From a virus: a stretch of 64,000 nt of DNA. The notes beneath the pieces were generated by a model, which was given only the letters and a program-made list of their open reading frames with translations, made no database searches and was not told the DNA's origin. Positions 22,324 to 31,371 of this stretch are shown one piece after another. The stretch is from positions 1 through 64,000 of the IMG/VR virus record IMGVR_UViG_3300042452_000786; one strand, 5' to 3'. Within the stretch, counting starts at the first letter, position 1, and the number at the start of each line of letters is the position of its first letter. Both the position numbers and the translations under genes were made by a program.

Positions 22324-24927
22324 GTGACGACAGCAACCCCGGAGCCACAGCGTCCAAGGAAAGGTCTCAAGCCTGGACAGATTGATCTCAGTCTGATACC
22401 GGTTGATTGGGCGCTTACTCCGCTGCGGGATAAGCGTGCATACGTTGCTGGTTGGACATCTCAACCTTTTTCCATTGAGCAAATCCGCAAGGAGCTGGAT
22501 GAAGGGCGTGCGACTGGGGTTGGCCTTCTGAGTGGACAGTGGTCCAATGAATACGCGCTTGTTTGGGTTGATATTGATGGTCCGGATGCCATCCCAGCCT
22601 TAGAAGAGCTGGCTGGTGGTCAACTTGATGTTATTTTCCCGCCCACACTGACTGTTTCATCGGGTAAGCCCGGCAGGCAGCGGATGCTTTACAGCGTCCC
22701 GACAGCCAAAATTCCGCTGTTGCCGGATAAAGCAACAATCAAAATCGGAATTCCGTCGTTTGAAATCCTGTTTCGCTCCAGGCAAGGAGCAATCATGGGT
22801 GTCCATCCTGAAACGGAAGGATACTATACAACAACCCACGGTGGCTTTGAGTTTGCTAAGAATCCTCCGGAGCTGCCGGAGTGGATGTATGCCGCAATTG
22901 GTCGTGCTTTTCCCACCAACAAGTACCGCAAACCTGTAACCGGTGGTGTAGTAACTCAGAGCATCAACATTCACTACGAGGATGGCTCTAAGTTCCAGAT
23001 GGAAGAAGCCGTCAACGAGGCCAAGGTTTACCTGGAGCACCTTGACCTTGAACGGGCTATCGATTACGAAGAGTGGTTAGCCGTAGGTATGGCTCTCCAC
23101 CAGGTGGATGATTGCTTGCTCAGTTCCTGGATTGAGTGGTCTGCTCAGGCAGAGAACTTTGAGGCGGGTGCTTGTGAAGATAAGTGGCGCACATTTGAAC
23201 GGCTTCCAGGTGGTCCAAGTCCTGAAGGTGCTCGTGGTCTGCAGACGCTCAGGGCAAAGGCAAAGGAAGATGGTTACTTAGAGCTTGGTGGTTTTGTTGT
23301 TGAATCACCTGAAACTCTTGCACAGCGTGCTCAAGAATTGTTTGGTGAAGAAGGAGAAGGCGAAGAAGGTGCTTTTGTTCCTGGTATTGCTGGTCTTTTT
23401 CAACGGAACATGCGGCATCTTTTTGGTGGCCCTGATGAAGATGAGGAAGAGGAAATCAGGAGCACTGCAAAAGGACGTGGTCGTCCAAAAACTCCACCGT
23501 CGTCGGAGCTGGCAAATCTTGTTACCGGAATGGTTAATGAGATTGGTTGGAGGTACGACCCCAAATACGACACCTTTATGTTCTACCACCGCGATCGTGG
23601 TATCTGGCGTCGTGAAGACTATGCTCAAGAATTTAAGCACACGGTTCAAGATCTGTTTATTCGTGAAGCAATCCCCACGCCAAGTGGTTTTACCTCTCAC
23701 TTAATCAATGACGTTGTCAACCTGACTCAGGCGTACATCTCGCAGCCTGATTGGAATGACGACGACGACATGCTGGCTTTCAGTAACGGTGTCCTAGAGA
23801 TCAGTACCGGTGAATTTTTGGACCACGACCAGGAAAACTACCTGACCTGGGGTTTGGATTTTGATTATGATCCCAGTGCTGACCCTGGTCCCATCATTGA
23901 TTGGCTGCGTCGGACGCAATACAACGATGAGGATCGGGTCCAGGTGCTCAGGGCCTGGTTAAGAGCTTGTCTGCTTGGGCAAGGTCACGAGCTGCAGCGT
24001 TTCATGGAGGTCATTGGTCCGGGAGGTCGTGGTAAATCGACTTTTGCTAACCTCTGCTGTGCTCTTGTTGGCTCAGGCAATTACGCCAGTACAACGTTGA
24101 ACCAGCTGGAGCAGAGTCGGTTTGAGGTGGCATCTATTAAAGGGAAGCGGCTGACACTGATCAATGACTCGGAACGTTACGGCGGTTCTGCTCAAATCTT
24201 TAAGGCCCTGACCGGTGGTGACAATCTTCGCTTTGAAGAAAAGAATAAGAATGTGGGTGAACCGTTTGTGTACACCGGCATGGTTATGGTCTGTGCCAAC
24301 GAACCAATTCAAACTACAGACAATACTTCGGGTCTTACCAGGAGGAGGCTGACGCTTGAGTTTAATCGTCCCCTCTACGATAAAAACTCGGAAGCCAAAG
24401 AGATGATTAAGCTCGATAACGGTATTGTAAGAGGCTTATGGAAGAATTATTTACCCGGCTTGGTGAACTGGGTTCTGCAGATGACCGACAAAGAAATGCG
24501 GGAATATCTGTTGGATACTTATGACAAAGTCCCATCGTTGCGTCGCGTCAGGAATGAAATCCTACTGAACAGTAACAACTTGATTGAGTGGCTGCAGTCA
24601 GAAGTTGTGCATGCTCCAGATCACACCTCTTCTGTTGGTAAGAAGATTCCAGCAGCAAAGGATGCTCCAGAGCGGTACAACAACAGCAATCACCACCTGT
24701 ATGCAAGCTACTGTTCTTACGCGGAAGATACTGGTAGTAAGCCAGTGGGCCAGAAACGATTTATTGCTTTGCTGTTAGATTGTTGTGTCAACCAGCTTGG
24801 CCTGAAAGATGTGCGTCAGTTCAGCAAGCAAGGTCGTCCATTTATTAAAGGACTTGCTATCCGAGCTGGAGATACCAAGTTTCAGGATTATCCGACTATT
24901 CTTCCTGAAGGAATGAAGGATTTGTAA
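22324..24927 (+). CDS. Primase-helicase: Prim-Pol domain plus D5-like SF3 helicase
   Basis: 867 residues from GTG 22324. The N-terminal primase-polymerase domain shows ATGVGLLSGQWSNEYALVWV then DIDGPDAI and a later HPETEGYY. Residues about 230-330 form a PriCT-like helical part (VGMALHQVDDCLLSSWIEWS). The C-terminal D5/SF3 helicase has Walker A GPGGRGKSTF, Walker B LTLINDSERYG, and motif C MVMVCANEPIQ with RRLTLEFNRP. It unwinds and primes phage DNA in concert with the family A polymerase. Confidence 0.92.
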   Translation: MTTATPEPQRPRKGLKPGQIDLSLIPVDWALTPLRDKRAYVAGWTSQPFSIEQIRKELDEGRATGVGLLSGQWSNEYALVWVDIDGPDAIPALEELAGGQLDVIFPPTLTVSSGKPGRQRMLYSVPTAKIPLLPDKATIKIGIPSFEILFRSRQGAIMGVHPETEGYYTTTHGGFEFAKNPPELPEWMYAAIGRAFPTNKYRKPVTGGVVTQSINIHYEDGSKFQMEEAVNEAKVYLEHLDLERAIDYEEWLAVGMALHQVDDCLLSSWIEWSAQAENFEAGACEDKWRTFERLPGGPSPEGARGLQTLRAKAKEDGYLELGGFVVESPETLAQRAQELFGEEGEGEEGAFVPGIAGLFQRNMRHLFGGPDEDEEEEIRSTAKGRGRPKTPPSSELANLVTGMVNEIGWRYDPKYDTFMFYHRDRGIWRREDYAQEFKHTVQDLFIREAIPTPSGFTSHLINDVVNLTQAYISQPDWNDDDDMLAFSNGVLEISTGEFLDHDQENYLTWGLDFDYDPSADPGPIIDWLRRTQYNDEDRVQVLRAWLRACLLGQGHELQRFMEVIGPGGRGKSTFANLCCALVGSGNYASTTLNQLEQSRFEVASIKGKRLTLINDSERYGGSAQIFKALTGGDNLRFEEKNKNVGEPFVYTGMVMVCANEPIQTTDNTSGLTRRRLTLEFNRPLYDKNSEAKEMIKLDNGIVRGLWKNYLPGLVNWVLQMTDKEMREYLLDTYDKVPSLRRVRNEILLNSNNLIEWLQSEVVHAPDHTSSVGKKIPAAKDAPERYNNSNHHLYASYCSYAEDTGSKPVGQKRFIALLLDCCVNQLGLKDVRQFSKQGRPFIKGLAIRAGDTKFQDYPTILPEGMKDL

Positions 24928-25010
24928 AGGGTGCGCCCGGATGTGGTCAGGATCGCCGCCATCGAGTCACCAGTCCTTCGTTGCCATCATAGGAGTCCTT
25001 TCGGCTGGGC

Positions 25011-25160
25011 TCAGCGGTTGCGGGTGAACTGATCGACAAACCACGCCTGGTACTCAGCGGGTTTGGTGGCTGCTTCCAGGATGACCTGGCGCTGCTCAGG
25101 CGACACTTGATACGTGTCCAATAATTGAAGAACGCGGGAGGAGGGGTTAGAACAGGTCAT
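25011..25160 (-). CDS. Small protein overlapping the tail-spike stop
   Basis: ATG 25160 gives 49 residues: MTCSNPSSRVLQLLDTYQVS then EQRQVILEAATKPAEY. It overlaps the end of the tail-spike gene by 14 nt on the same strand and is the last gene of the minus-strand block. Helical and Gln-rich, perhaps a chaperone or tail accessory. The overlap supports coupling. Confidence 0.5.
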   Translation of the reverse strand: MTCSNPSSRVLQLLDTYQVSPEQRQVILEAATKPAEYQAWFVDQFTRNR

Positions 25161-27114
25161 TCCAGGTCGATCCGTTATGGCACTGCAGCTTATTAGTCGT
25201 TTGGTCGTAGTACACGTCGCCCGCTTGTGCTGAAGCGGGAGTGTTCTGAGGGATAAATCGCACTTGGCCAGATTGCTTAATCCGAAGACGTTCAACGGCA
25301 GTGGTTGATCCAGAGGGGGTGGTTAAAAACTCTATTCTTCCGGGACAGCTATTGGCGGCCGCGACTCCATCAACTCTAAAATCTATTGACGTAAATACTC
25401 TGTAATCAACTCCGTCGCTTCCGCGCGAAATAACCGAGGCGATCAAATCTCCGTCAAGAACAAGACCTGGGGAGTAGGGACTTGTGGACCTCGTTTTATT
25501 GAATCTGATCCCGGCTCCGTTTACGTCGTCGCCCCAAGCCAGAAGATGAACGGGTGGGATTCCGCCGCTTGAGGCCACCGTCAACGCTGCCCCAAATGTG
25601 GCAGGTGACAACCTAACTCCGACCTTACCATCGTTATCGATAACGAATGGAGTGGCGTCGGGGGAGGCTTGATCTTCAACCACAAAAGCGTGGCCAGTTC
25701 CTGTCTGGGTGACTGTAAGCGCAGCGTTGCTGTTGTCTTCAACTAGGATGTGGCGGCGCGAGTATTCTCTTGTTAAGCGAGTAGAGGCGTCGGCATCGAT
25801 GACCTGAGTCGTGGCAGAAAGCTGACTGGGCTGCGTGAAGGCTAAAACCTGGCCAGCAAATGGATTTACAACAAAGTAACCAATTCTTGAGGTGCTTACA
25901 TTTTGAACAGCATTATTCAAGAGAAGAACGTTGACGGCATTTGTTTGGACAACTATGCCAAACTCCGTCTTGGAAGGCGTGTTTGTGTCACTGATTGCGT
26001 TATTGCTTACCGTTACGTTCTGCGAAGTGTGAACCGCAATGGCGCAAAATCGGATATTGCTGTTTTGCATGGCATTGACGATGGTGTTGCCCGCCACCAA
26101 TGCGTCCCTGGTGCCTGAAAAGATTCCAATGGCAGCCGTGTCGCAACCATAGACAGAGTTTCCAGCCAGCACCAGTCCCCTGACATCAGGCAAGTCAAAA
26201 ACTACAGGTGGCACTGCAGTGCCAGCTGTGAACTCTGAGCAGTTTCCAACCACGTTGCCTTGCACAACCAGGTTAGTCACAAAATGCGGGCTTGGGTTGT
26301 TGTAGAGAAGTGTGTAGCTGTCAACAGAAAGGTTGTTCAGGACGGCAACGTTGTCAATGTCTTCCAGAGAAATGCAGTCAAGGCCTTGGCGGTAGAAATA
26401 GCATCCTTCGATCACAGCGTTCTTGCATCGGTATGGCGCGTCGTTGGTAAAGGCAATGGCTTGCCACCTGTAGCCGTCCGAGTTGTCCGGATTTCCACCG
26501 CACTCCAGGAACTGGCAGTCTTGAATTTTAATGTCATCAATGTCTGTTGAAAGAAAAACGCTAATGCCTTCTACATTTTCAAAAATGCAGTTTCTAAGTT
26601 TTATGTTTTGGGATCTAAAGAAAGCAATTAGAGGACTTCTGTTTGTGCCAATGTTGCCCTTGTTTCCGTCAATGCGTAAAGACTCTAGTTCAATGTCTAC
26701 GAGCAGGGATGCGTTGAATAAAATCCCGGTTTGCGCAGGCCAGTTTTGAGTCGCCAGTTTAAGTATTGACTGCCCGCTCTCCCCCTTAAGATGAGTGTTA
26801 GAAATAAACGTAATTCTGCTGGCTACAATGTATGTGCCAGGGGGGAAGTAAATTGTCTTTCCTGCACAGGCATTTACCGCAGCCTGAATAGCCGCAGCGT
26901 CGTTTGTTACGCCATCGCCAACCGCTCCGAAGTCTTTTACTGACACCACATCGCGCAGCTTGCTCTCAACCGTCCGCGCAACTGCGCCGGTGCCGGACTG
27001 CGTAAAACTTAACTTTGTTGCTTCAATTGCCGCATTTACAGCAACTTGTGGATTGGTAATTGAGCTATTGCCGGGTACAGCAACTACGTCAGGTTGCTTT
27101 CCTATATATGACAC
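25147..27114 (-). CDS. Pectate-lyase-like tail spike
   Basis: 655 residues. The N-terminus SYIGKQPDVVAVPGNSSITN is a short virion-attachment-like region. VVSVKDFGAVGDGVTNDAAA starts a right-handed beta-helix of the Pectate_lyase_3 type. Repeated strand-turns follow (NIKLRNCIFENVEG, DIKIQDCQFLECGG, NAVIEGCYFYRQG). The C-terminal part (GKVGVRLSPATFGAAL to DVYYDQTTNKLQCHNG) is a fibre tip. It probably binds or degrades host surface polysaccharide. Confidence 0.9.
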   Translation of the reverse strand: MSYIGKQPDVVAVPGNSSITNPQVAVNAAIEATKLSFTQSGTGAVARTVESKLRDVVSVKDFGAVGDGVTNDAAAIQAAVNACAGKTIYFPPGTYIVASRITFISNTHLKGESGQSILKLATQNWPAQTGILFNASLLVDIELESLRIDGNKGNIGTNRSPLIAFFRSQNIKLRNCIFENVEGISVFLSTDIDDIKIQDCQFLECGGNPDNSDGYRWQAIAFTNDAPYRCKNAVIEGCYFYRQGLDCISLEDIDNVAVLNNLSVDSYTLLYNNPSPHFVTNLVVQGNVVGNCSEFTAGTAVPPVVFDLPDVRGLVLAGNSVYGCDTAAIGIFSGTRDALVAGNTIVNAMQNSNIRFCAIAVHTSQNVTVSNNAISDTNTPSKTEFGIVVQTNAVNVLLLNNAVQNVSTSRIGYFVVNPFAGQVLAFTQPSQLSATTQVIDADASTRLTREYSRRHILVEDNSNAALTVTQTGTGHAFVVEDQASPDATPFVIDNDGKVGVRLSPATFGAALTVASSGGIPPVHLLAWGDDVNGAGIRFNKTRSTSPYSPGLVLDGDLIASVISRGSDGVDYRVFTSIDFRVDGVAAANSCPGRIEFLTTPSGSTTAVERLRIKQSGQVRFIPQNTPASAQAGDVYYDQTTNKLQCHNGSTWNDLF

Positions 27115-27131
27115 AGCATTTCATCTTTGCT

Positions 27132-27302
27132 TTATTCTACTTTACAAGAACAAGACTTACATTTTTTGCAGTTCTTTTTCTTGCTCCAGGTTTTGTCTCC
27201 TGGGATTACCTCAGTCCCGTACTCAAAGTCATCGTAGTCAGTCTGGTTACGCAACCAACTTGCAAATTCCTGCATGTATTTTTTGATAAGCTGTGTCGGC
27301 AT
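27132..27302 (-). CDS. Small protein with C-terminal cysteine cluster
   Basis: 56 residues from ATG 27302, which overlaps the previous stop as TGATG. MPTQLIKKYMQEFASWLRNQ is followed by an acidic segment and ends KKNCKKCKSCSCKVE. Four cysteines in nine residues suggest metal binding. It lies directly upstream of the tail-spike gene in a minus-strand operon. No family recognised. Confidence 0.6.
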   Translation of the reverse strand: MPTQLIKKYMQEFASWLRNQTDYDDFEYGTEVIPGDKTWSKKKNCKKCKSCSCKVE

Positions 27303-27664
27303 CAGATAGAAAGTCTTTTGCGGTTCTGTTTTATGATTCCTGGAGATTTTTCTTGAAAGTCTTTCCAGGTTGGATATGCTTCCATGTATCGGTTTGTACC
27401 AGTGCGATTCTCCCGCATCCACCTGTCAACACTTCGATCATCAATGTAAGGAACCATATCAAAAGAAGCAGCCTGTTTTACGCCAGGTTGGCCAAATTTT
27501 CTGCGAAGATCGTCAAAAAAACCAGGTGGCGGGGGAGTCCCTGGCTTGTTCATTTTTTCTAGTACATCAGGAGGTACCTCTTGTCCAGGTGATCCTCCCC
27601 ATGCAGGCTGCTCTTGATTGCTTGCAAGAAAATTTTTCAAAAAAGCAATGCCACTATAGTCCAT
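27302..27664 (-). CDS. Hypothetical virion-region protein
   Basis: 120 residues. N-terminal hydrophobic start, Gly/Pro-rich middle (GTPPPPGFFDDLRRKFG) and a C-terminal stretch with SVDRWMRENRTGTNRYMEAY. Sits 2 nt after the larger gene upstream. Proline-rich sequence and location in the fibre cluster suggest a structural or assembly role. No family known. Confidence 0.55.
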   Translation of the reverse strand: MDYSGIAFLKNFLASNQEQPAWGGSPGQEVPPDVLEKMNKPGTPPPPGFFDDLRRKFGQPGVKQAASFDMVPYIDDRSVDRWMRENRTGTNRYMEAYPTWKDFQEKSPGIIKQNRKRLSI

Positions 27665-27666
27665 GA

Positions 27667-28563
27667 TCAGGAACCAAAAGCTCCTTTACCCTGCATCCCC
27701 TTAAGAACACCTAAGTTCTTCAAGAAATCTTCGGCTCGGTCGCCCACCGGCATCTGGGAAGACGCGTTCTGAGGGTTTGTTTTGGCAGCAGCCAGAGCAT
27801 TAGCTTGAAAGTACGGTGCGCTTACAGCTTGACCCTGGGTCATGGCGCCGCCGGGAAGCTCAAAAGGCTTCATGATAGGGTCTGTACCAGCAAGGGAGCT
27901 GGTGTCAAAGCCACCTGCAGCGTAGTCGGCGGCTTCTGGTTGTGCGGTCGTGCCAAGGAGTTGAGAAGCTTTACCGCTCTTGGCGTACTCACGCTGAGCC
28001 AGCATGGGGTTAGCTCGGGCCCACTCAGCCATTGGTCCCTGGTAACCCATGGCAGAGATGATCTCCTCCATGTTCCCACGGCCTGCAGCGCTCTGAGAGC
28101 GGTAGTAGCTTGCCAGGGGAGTGTCGGTCGGAGCTTTTGTCTGGCCCGCTAACGCCTGCATAGCCGCAAGGTCCTTGGGGGCTCCAGCGCCACGGGAAGC
28201 AGCACCAAAATAAGGATCCATTTCGCTGCTGCCGAAGTAGCGATCAAATTGACCCTGAGGATTCAAAGCGTATTGCTTGTAGAGATCGGATTGAGTGCGG
28301 TCAGGTGTTACGCCGTCACGGGTGCCACGAACAATGGGAGTGGGGCGTTGCCCAGGAAATCCTGCACCTGCACGAAAATTCTCTGCTGCCTGTCCAGCCG
28401 CTAACTCAGCCTGTTTGTAGTTAGTGGGAAGGTTGCGGACGCCAGGTTGCCACATTTTGTCGGGGCGATCAGTTAAACCTTGCACACGATTTAACCAATC
28501 AACTGCATCTTGGAGTGGGCCCCAAGGCTTCCCACCTGTTGGACGACTAATAGGAACAGGCAT
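27667..28563 (-). CDS. Hypothetical Gln/Ala/Gly-rich structural protein
   Basis: 298 residues, low in charge contrast and rich in Ala, Gly, Gln, Pro. Segments such as YFGAASRGAGAPKDLAAMQA and AYFQANALAAAK-like stretches recall internal virion or tail-tape-like proteins of small cyanophages, though it is far too short for a tape measure. It heads the minus-strand run that ends in the tail spike. No recognised domain. Confidence 0.55.
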   Translation of the reverse strand: MPVPISRPTGGKPWGPLQDAVDWLNRVQGLTDRPDKMWQPGVRNLPTNYKQAELAAGQAAENFRAGAGFPGQRPTPIVRGTRDGVTPDRTQSDLYKQYALNPQGQFDRYFGSSEMDPYFGAASRGAGAPKDLAAMQALAGQTKAPTDTPLASYYRSQSAAGRGNMEEIISAMGYQGPMAEWARANPMLAQREYAKSGKASQLLGTTAQPEAADYAAGGFDTSSLAGTDPIMKPFELPGGAMTQGQAVSAPYFQANALAAAKTNPQNASSQMPVGDRAEDFLKNLGVLKGMQGKGAFGS

Positions 28564-28612
28564 TTAATTACAACAATCCTTTCTTACAATAATAGTATCG
28601 ATAAACGTAACA

Positions 28613-28801
28613 ATGGACGTTCTTCAAACTTTTGATAACGGAACAACAATTGAATTTGGTGAAGATAATCACGGCAACCAAGTTCATCGCATCTGTACTC
28701 CCAGTGGGTCGATGTGCCGGTTTGCAGAGCCATACCACGTAGCACTCACCTATGCGCAGCAATACGAAGAGTTCTACGCGGTTAAGCCGGACTCAAAGTG
28801 A
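28613..28801 (+). CDS. Small hypothetical protein
   Basis: 62 residues. MDVLQTFDNGTTIEFGEDNH starts a beta-rich fold; HRICTPSGSMCRFAEPYHVA follows with two cysteines. It opens the plus-strand cargo segment. The upstream AATAGTATCGATA may be a -10. No family recognised. Confidence 0.55.
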   Translation: MDVLQTFDNGTTIEFGEDNHGNQVHRICTPSGSMCRFAEPYHVALTYAQQYEEFYAVKPDSK

Positions 28802-28827
28802 GTCTTGTTGAGACAGACCTAAGAACT

Positions 28828-29161
28828 GTGTGGGTACTACTTGTGCCAGTACATTCTTAAAGTGCACGGCTATGTACTCTCACAGGTAGAACCCACACTC
28901 AGAAACCACCGCTTGGTCCGCCCCAAAGGGGCAGAAATTTGTCTTGAAATGGTAGCGTTGTGAACATTTCGGTGTTTGTGGTTCTCAAGAAATTGCTTTG
29001 TTTGGCTGAGATCCCTTGCGGTGCAAGGGCATCTGATAAACGACCAAGAGGAGTCAAGATTTCGGCTATTTCACTTCCCGTGTAATTTTGTGGGTACTAC
29101 TCTTGACCGTATATTGGAGGCCCAAAAAGCCAAAAATGTACGGGCACAGGGCTAACCCACA
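28828..29161 (+). ncRNA. Novel-looking structured RNA with twin terminal hairpins
   Basis: No coding frame explains 28802-29272. Hairpin A (28828-28898): stem TGTGGGTACTAC with GTAGAACCCACA plus two inner helices, about 24 pairs. Hairpin B (29089-29161) repeats the arm TTGTGGGTACTAC and ACCCACA with inner CCGTATA/TGTACGG. Between them, CTTGGTC (28912-28918) pairs with GACCAAG (29042-29048), enclosing GCCCC/GGGGC (28920-28932), TCTTGA/TCAAGA (28942-28990) and AGAT-CCCTTG/CAAGGG-c-ATCT (29009-29034). Strand is assigned from the downstream gene; it could be the other strand. Confidence 0.6.
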
Positions 29162-29272
29162 AAAAGTCTTCTAAGATAAAAAAGGCGTTTTTTTGACTCC
29201 TTTTGGTCGTTTATTAAAACCCTTGACACGACAGGGGTTTCGACCTACTCTGCACTTGAACACTAAAACCTC

Positions 29273-30439
29273 ATGGAAATTCTGCGTTTTTTCTTTGAGT
29301 CCAGCCTGTCCAGCGATGATGCAGTGGCTTTTGCCAAAGCTGTTCAGATCTGCTTCCACACCCTTGGTGGCGACAGGTGTTGGTGTATGGACAAGAGCAA
29401 ACACTCTTCTTTTCAGGGGTTTGTCACCAGTCACGGTTCCCGGTTGCTCTACAAAAACCAAGACGCCAGACCGTTTCTTCTTGCTCTCAGCAACCGCTTC
29501 TACAGTGACGACAGGCCAGTTATTGTTCGCAGGTCCTGCTGCACCTCTAAGTACTGTCTGAACCCCTCCCACGTTTATTACGGCACCAGGAGCGACGTTG
29601 CGCTTGAAAACGAAACCAAAAAACCACAAGCAAAAAAACGCCGCACTGTGGTAACAGTAGAAATGGCGGAACAAATGCGTCAATGTCGAGACGCAGGTGA
29701 GACTATCCTGAAACTGTCAAGACGATACAAGCTGCCTTATCACGTTGCACGTCGCATCTGCAGTGAAAATGCATATTCCAGTTACAACGGAAACTTCAGT
29801 ACGAAATATTTAGAAAAGTTGTGGCAAAAAACGATTGAAAACTGCGTCGAAATTTGTAAGAATAATCCAGAAGCATCCCGCTCCTACAACCTGGCGTATC
29901 ACGTGTCAACTCATCTTGAATGCCCCTGGCACCGGAAAGGACAATCCAGTCACAAAGGCAACTTTGGCCTCATGGGAGAATGCCTGGACTGCATGGAAGA
30001 GATTAAGAAAGGACGCTGCACGGTTGATGTGCGGGAGTTTGATCTTGACTGGTATTGGCAGGTCAAGCGCTTCTGGGAACAGGTTGATATTAAATCCAAT
30101 GACGAGTGTTGGCCTTGGCGCGGAGCAACACGTCGGGACAACAAAGAATCGTTGGCGTATTTTCCGTCTCCTTTTCACTCGGGTAAAGTTCATTCCGCTC
30201 CCAGGGTTGCTTTTTGGTTGAGCCGTGGGTACACAGGCAAATATCGCGTCTTTAACAAAAATACGTGCGAGCCCTTTTGCTGCAACCCGTTGCACATTAC
30301 AATAAGGGAATTGAAAGGCTGCCCTGATCCAACGGGTATTGCCGATATACAACTGGTTCATACCAATGTCTTCCAGCACTACAGAAAAAATCTTCAGCAA
30401 GAGCAGTCAAATTCTGCCGTCGAACTACCACCTTCCTGA
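29273..30439 (+). CDS. HNH-like protein with two HNH-type zinc halves and a central HTH
   Basis: 388 residues. Near residue 85 SCCTSKYCLNPSHVYYGTRS resembles the C-terminal half of an HNH domain (C..CxNPxH....GT). Residues 125-165 hold a helix-turn-helix (MAEQMRQCRDAGETILKLSR, YKLPYHVARRIC). The C-terminal part has SNDECWPWRGATRRD, HSAPRVAFWLSRG and EPFCCNPLHI, a more complete HNH_3-like domain. It is probably a homing-type endonuclease or a derived DNA-binding protein. The structured RNA lies directly upstream. Confidence 0.65.
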   Translation: MEILRFFFESSLSSDDAVAFAKAVQICFHTLGGDRCWCMDKSKHSSFQGFVTSHGSRLLYKNQDARPFLLALSNRFYSDDRPVIVRRSCCTSKYCLNPSHVYYGTRSDVALENETKKPQAKKRRTVVTVEMAEQMRQCRDAGETILKLSRRYKLPYHVARRICSENAYSSYNGNFSTKYLEKLWQKTIENCVEICKNNPEASRSYNLAYHVSTHLECPWHRKGQSSHKGNFGLMGECLDCMEEIKKGRCTVDVREFDLDWYWQVKRFWEQVDIKSNDECWPWRGATRRDNKESLAYFPSPFHSGKVHSAPRVAFWLSRGYTGKYRVFNKNTCEPFCCNPLHITIRELKGCPDPTGIADIQLVHTNVFQHYRKNLQQEQSNSAVELPPS

Positions 30440-30704
30440 AAAACAATACGTCGGTTGCGTTCGCATCGGCCCCAAAAATTACTACACTCCTTACTACGCT
30501 TCAATTGATGAAGCTGCATTGGAGTTGCGTTGCTTGGAAAAACAACTCAGTTATGAGCTGATTAAAACTGTAGAGGAAGACGGCTTCTACCCTCATCGCG
30601 CTATACTTATAGAAGAAAAGTATCAACAATCCGGCAGGACTAATGGTCTATATACCGGATTGAACATGCAAGATGGCTCGTTATCTGTCGACAGTCCCGA
30701 ATAA
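30366..30704 (+). CDS. Possible AP2-like small protein
   Basis: 112 residues from ATG 30366 (longer start at 30339 possible). KQYVGCVRIGPKNYYTPYYA, then a helix (IDEAALELRCLEKQL), recalls the three-strand plus helix AP2-type DNA-binding domain seen in phage homing endonucleases. It overlaps the HNH gene by 74 nt and ends overlapping the next gene. It may be a separated DNA-binding part of the HNH system. Confidence 0.4.
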   Translation: MSSSTTEKIFSKSSQILPSNYHLPEKQYVGCVRIGPKNYYTPYYASIDEAALELRCLEKQLSYELIKTVEEDGFYPHRAILIEEKYQQSGRTNGLYTGLNMQDGSLSVDSPE

Positions 30705-31347
30705 TCTAGGGTTTTTTAACCTAGGGACTGTACAAAGTTATCCAACGGGTGGAACAGGGCCGACAGCATATGGACCTACATCATATTTCGGTTCTGATCC
30801 ACTCCCTGCGAACGCTGGAGATAGCCTCTACACTGCTGTTGATCTGGGCAATTTTAGCTCTCCGTTCAGGTCTATAACAATAACCAACTCACATGGTGGC
30901 TTATCTCGGCGTCAAACAACATTTTACAGGCTGAGTTTAACGACACCTAGGGCTATTCAGTTTACCCAGAATTACAGCCAGTTTGCTTACACGGCAAACA
31001 CAAACAAGAACACCCTGGTAGCTTTCTATAAAATTGCAGAAGGCACAAAAAGAGTAGAGCTGCCAATCAACAACTTAGGTTACGTTTACAAAAGCACTGG
31101 TCTGGATTACGACAGCGAAGACGTTGATTATTCTGACTATCCAATTACCAGGCTCGACCCAGGGGAATACCTTTTTTTAATTACAAACGATATCCGTTAC
31201 TTAGAAACAACGTATTCGATTACATTAAACATTGCTTCAACCGACTGGCGTTATGTATATGAAGGCGTTGATGATGCGCTTGACTTTGGCTTAGTAACAG
31301 AAGCGCTAAACACAGAAAGTGTTGACTTTGGTCTTATCAGGTCTTAA
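30673..31347 (+). CDS. Structural or adhesin-like protein
   Basis: 224 residues, beta-rich. GSDPLPANAGDSLYTAVDLG then TTFYRLSLTTPRAIQF and DPGEYLFLITNDIRY resemble bacterial pre-peptidase C-terminal or calcium-binding-type beta-sandwich modules. The end repeats ALDFGLVTEALN and SVDFGLIRS. It is encoded on the plus strand while other virion genes here are minus. Function uncertain: a virion decoration or secreted protein is possible. Confidence 0.5.
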   Translation: MARYLSTVPNNLGFFNLGTVQSYPTGGTGPTAYGPTSYFGSDPLPANAGDSLYTAVDLGNFSSPFRSITITNSHGGLSRRQTTFYRLSLTTPRAIQFTQNYSQFAYTANTNKNTLVAFYKIAEGTKRVELPINNLGYVYKSTGLDYDSEDVDYSDYPITRLDPGEYLFLITNDIRYLETTYSITLNIASTDWRYVYEGVDDALDFGLVTEALNTESVDFGLIRS

Positions 31348-31371
31348 GCTGTACTGAAATTCAGCAATGCC

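Noticed and set aside
28828-29272. IscB-type omega RNA (HEARO) upstream of an HNH gene
   Set aside because: The downstream HNH protein lacks RuvC-like parts and the folding does not show the known omega RNA order, so only a general structured RNA is claimed.
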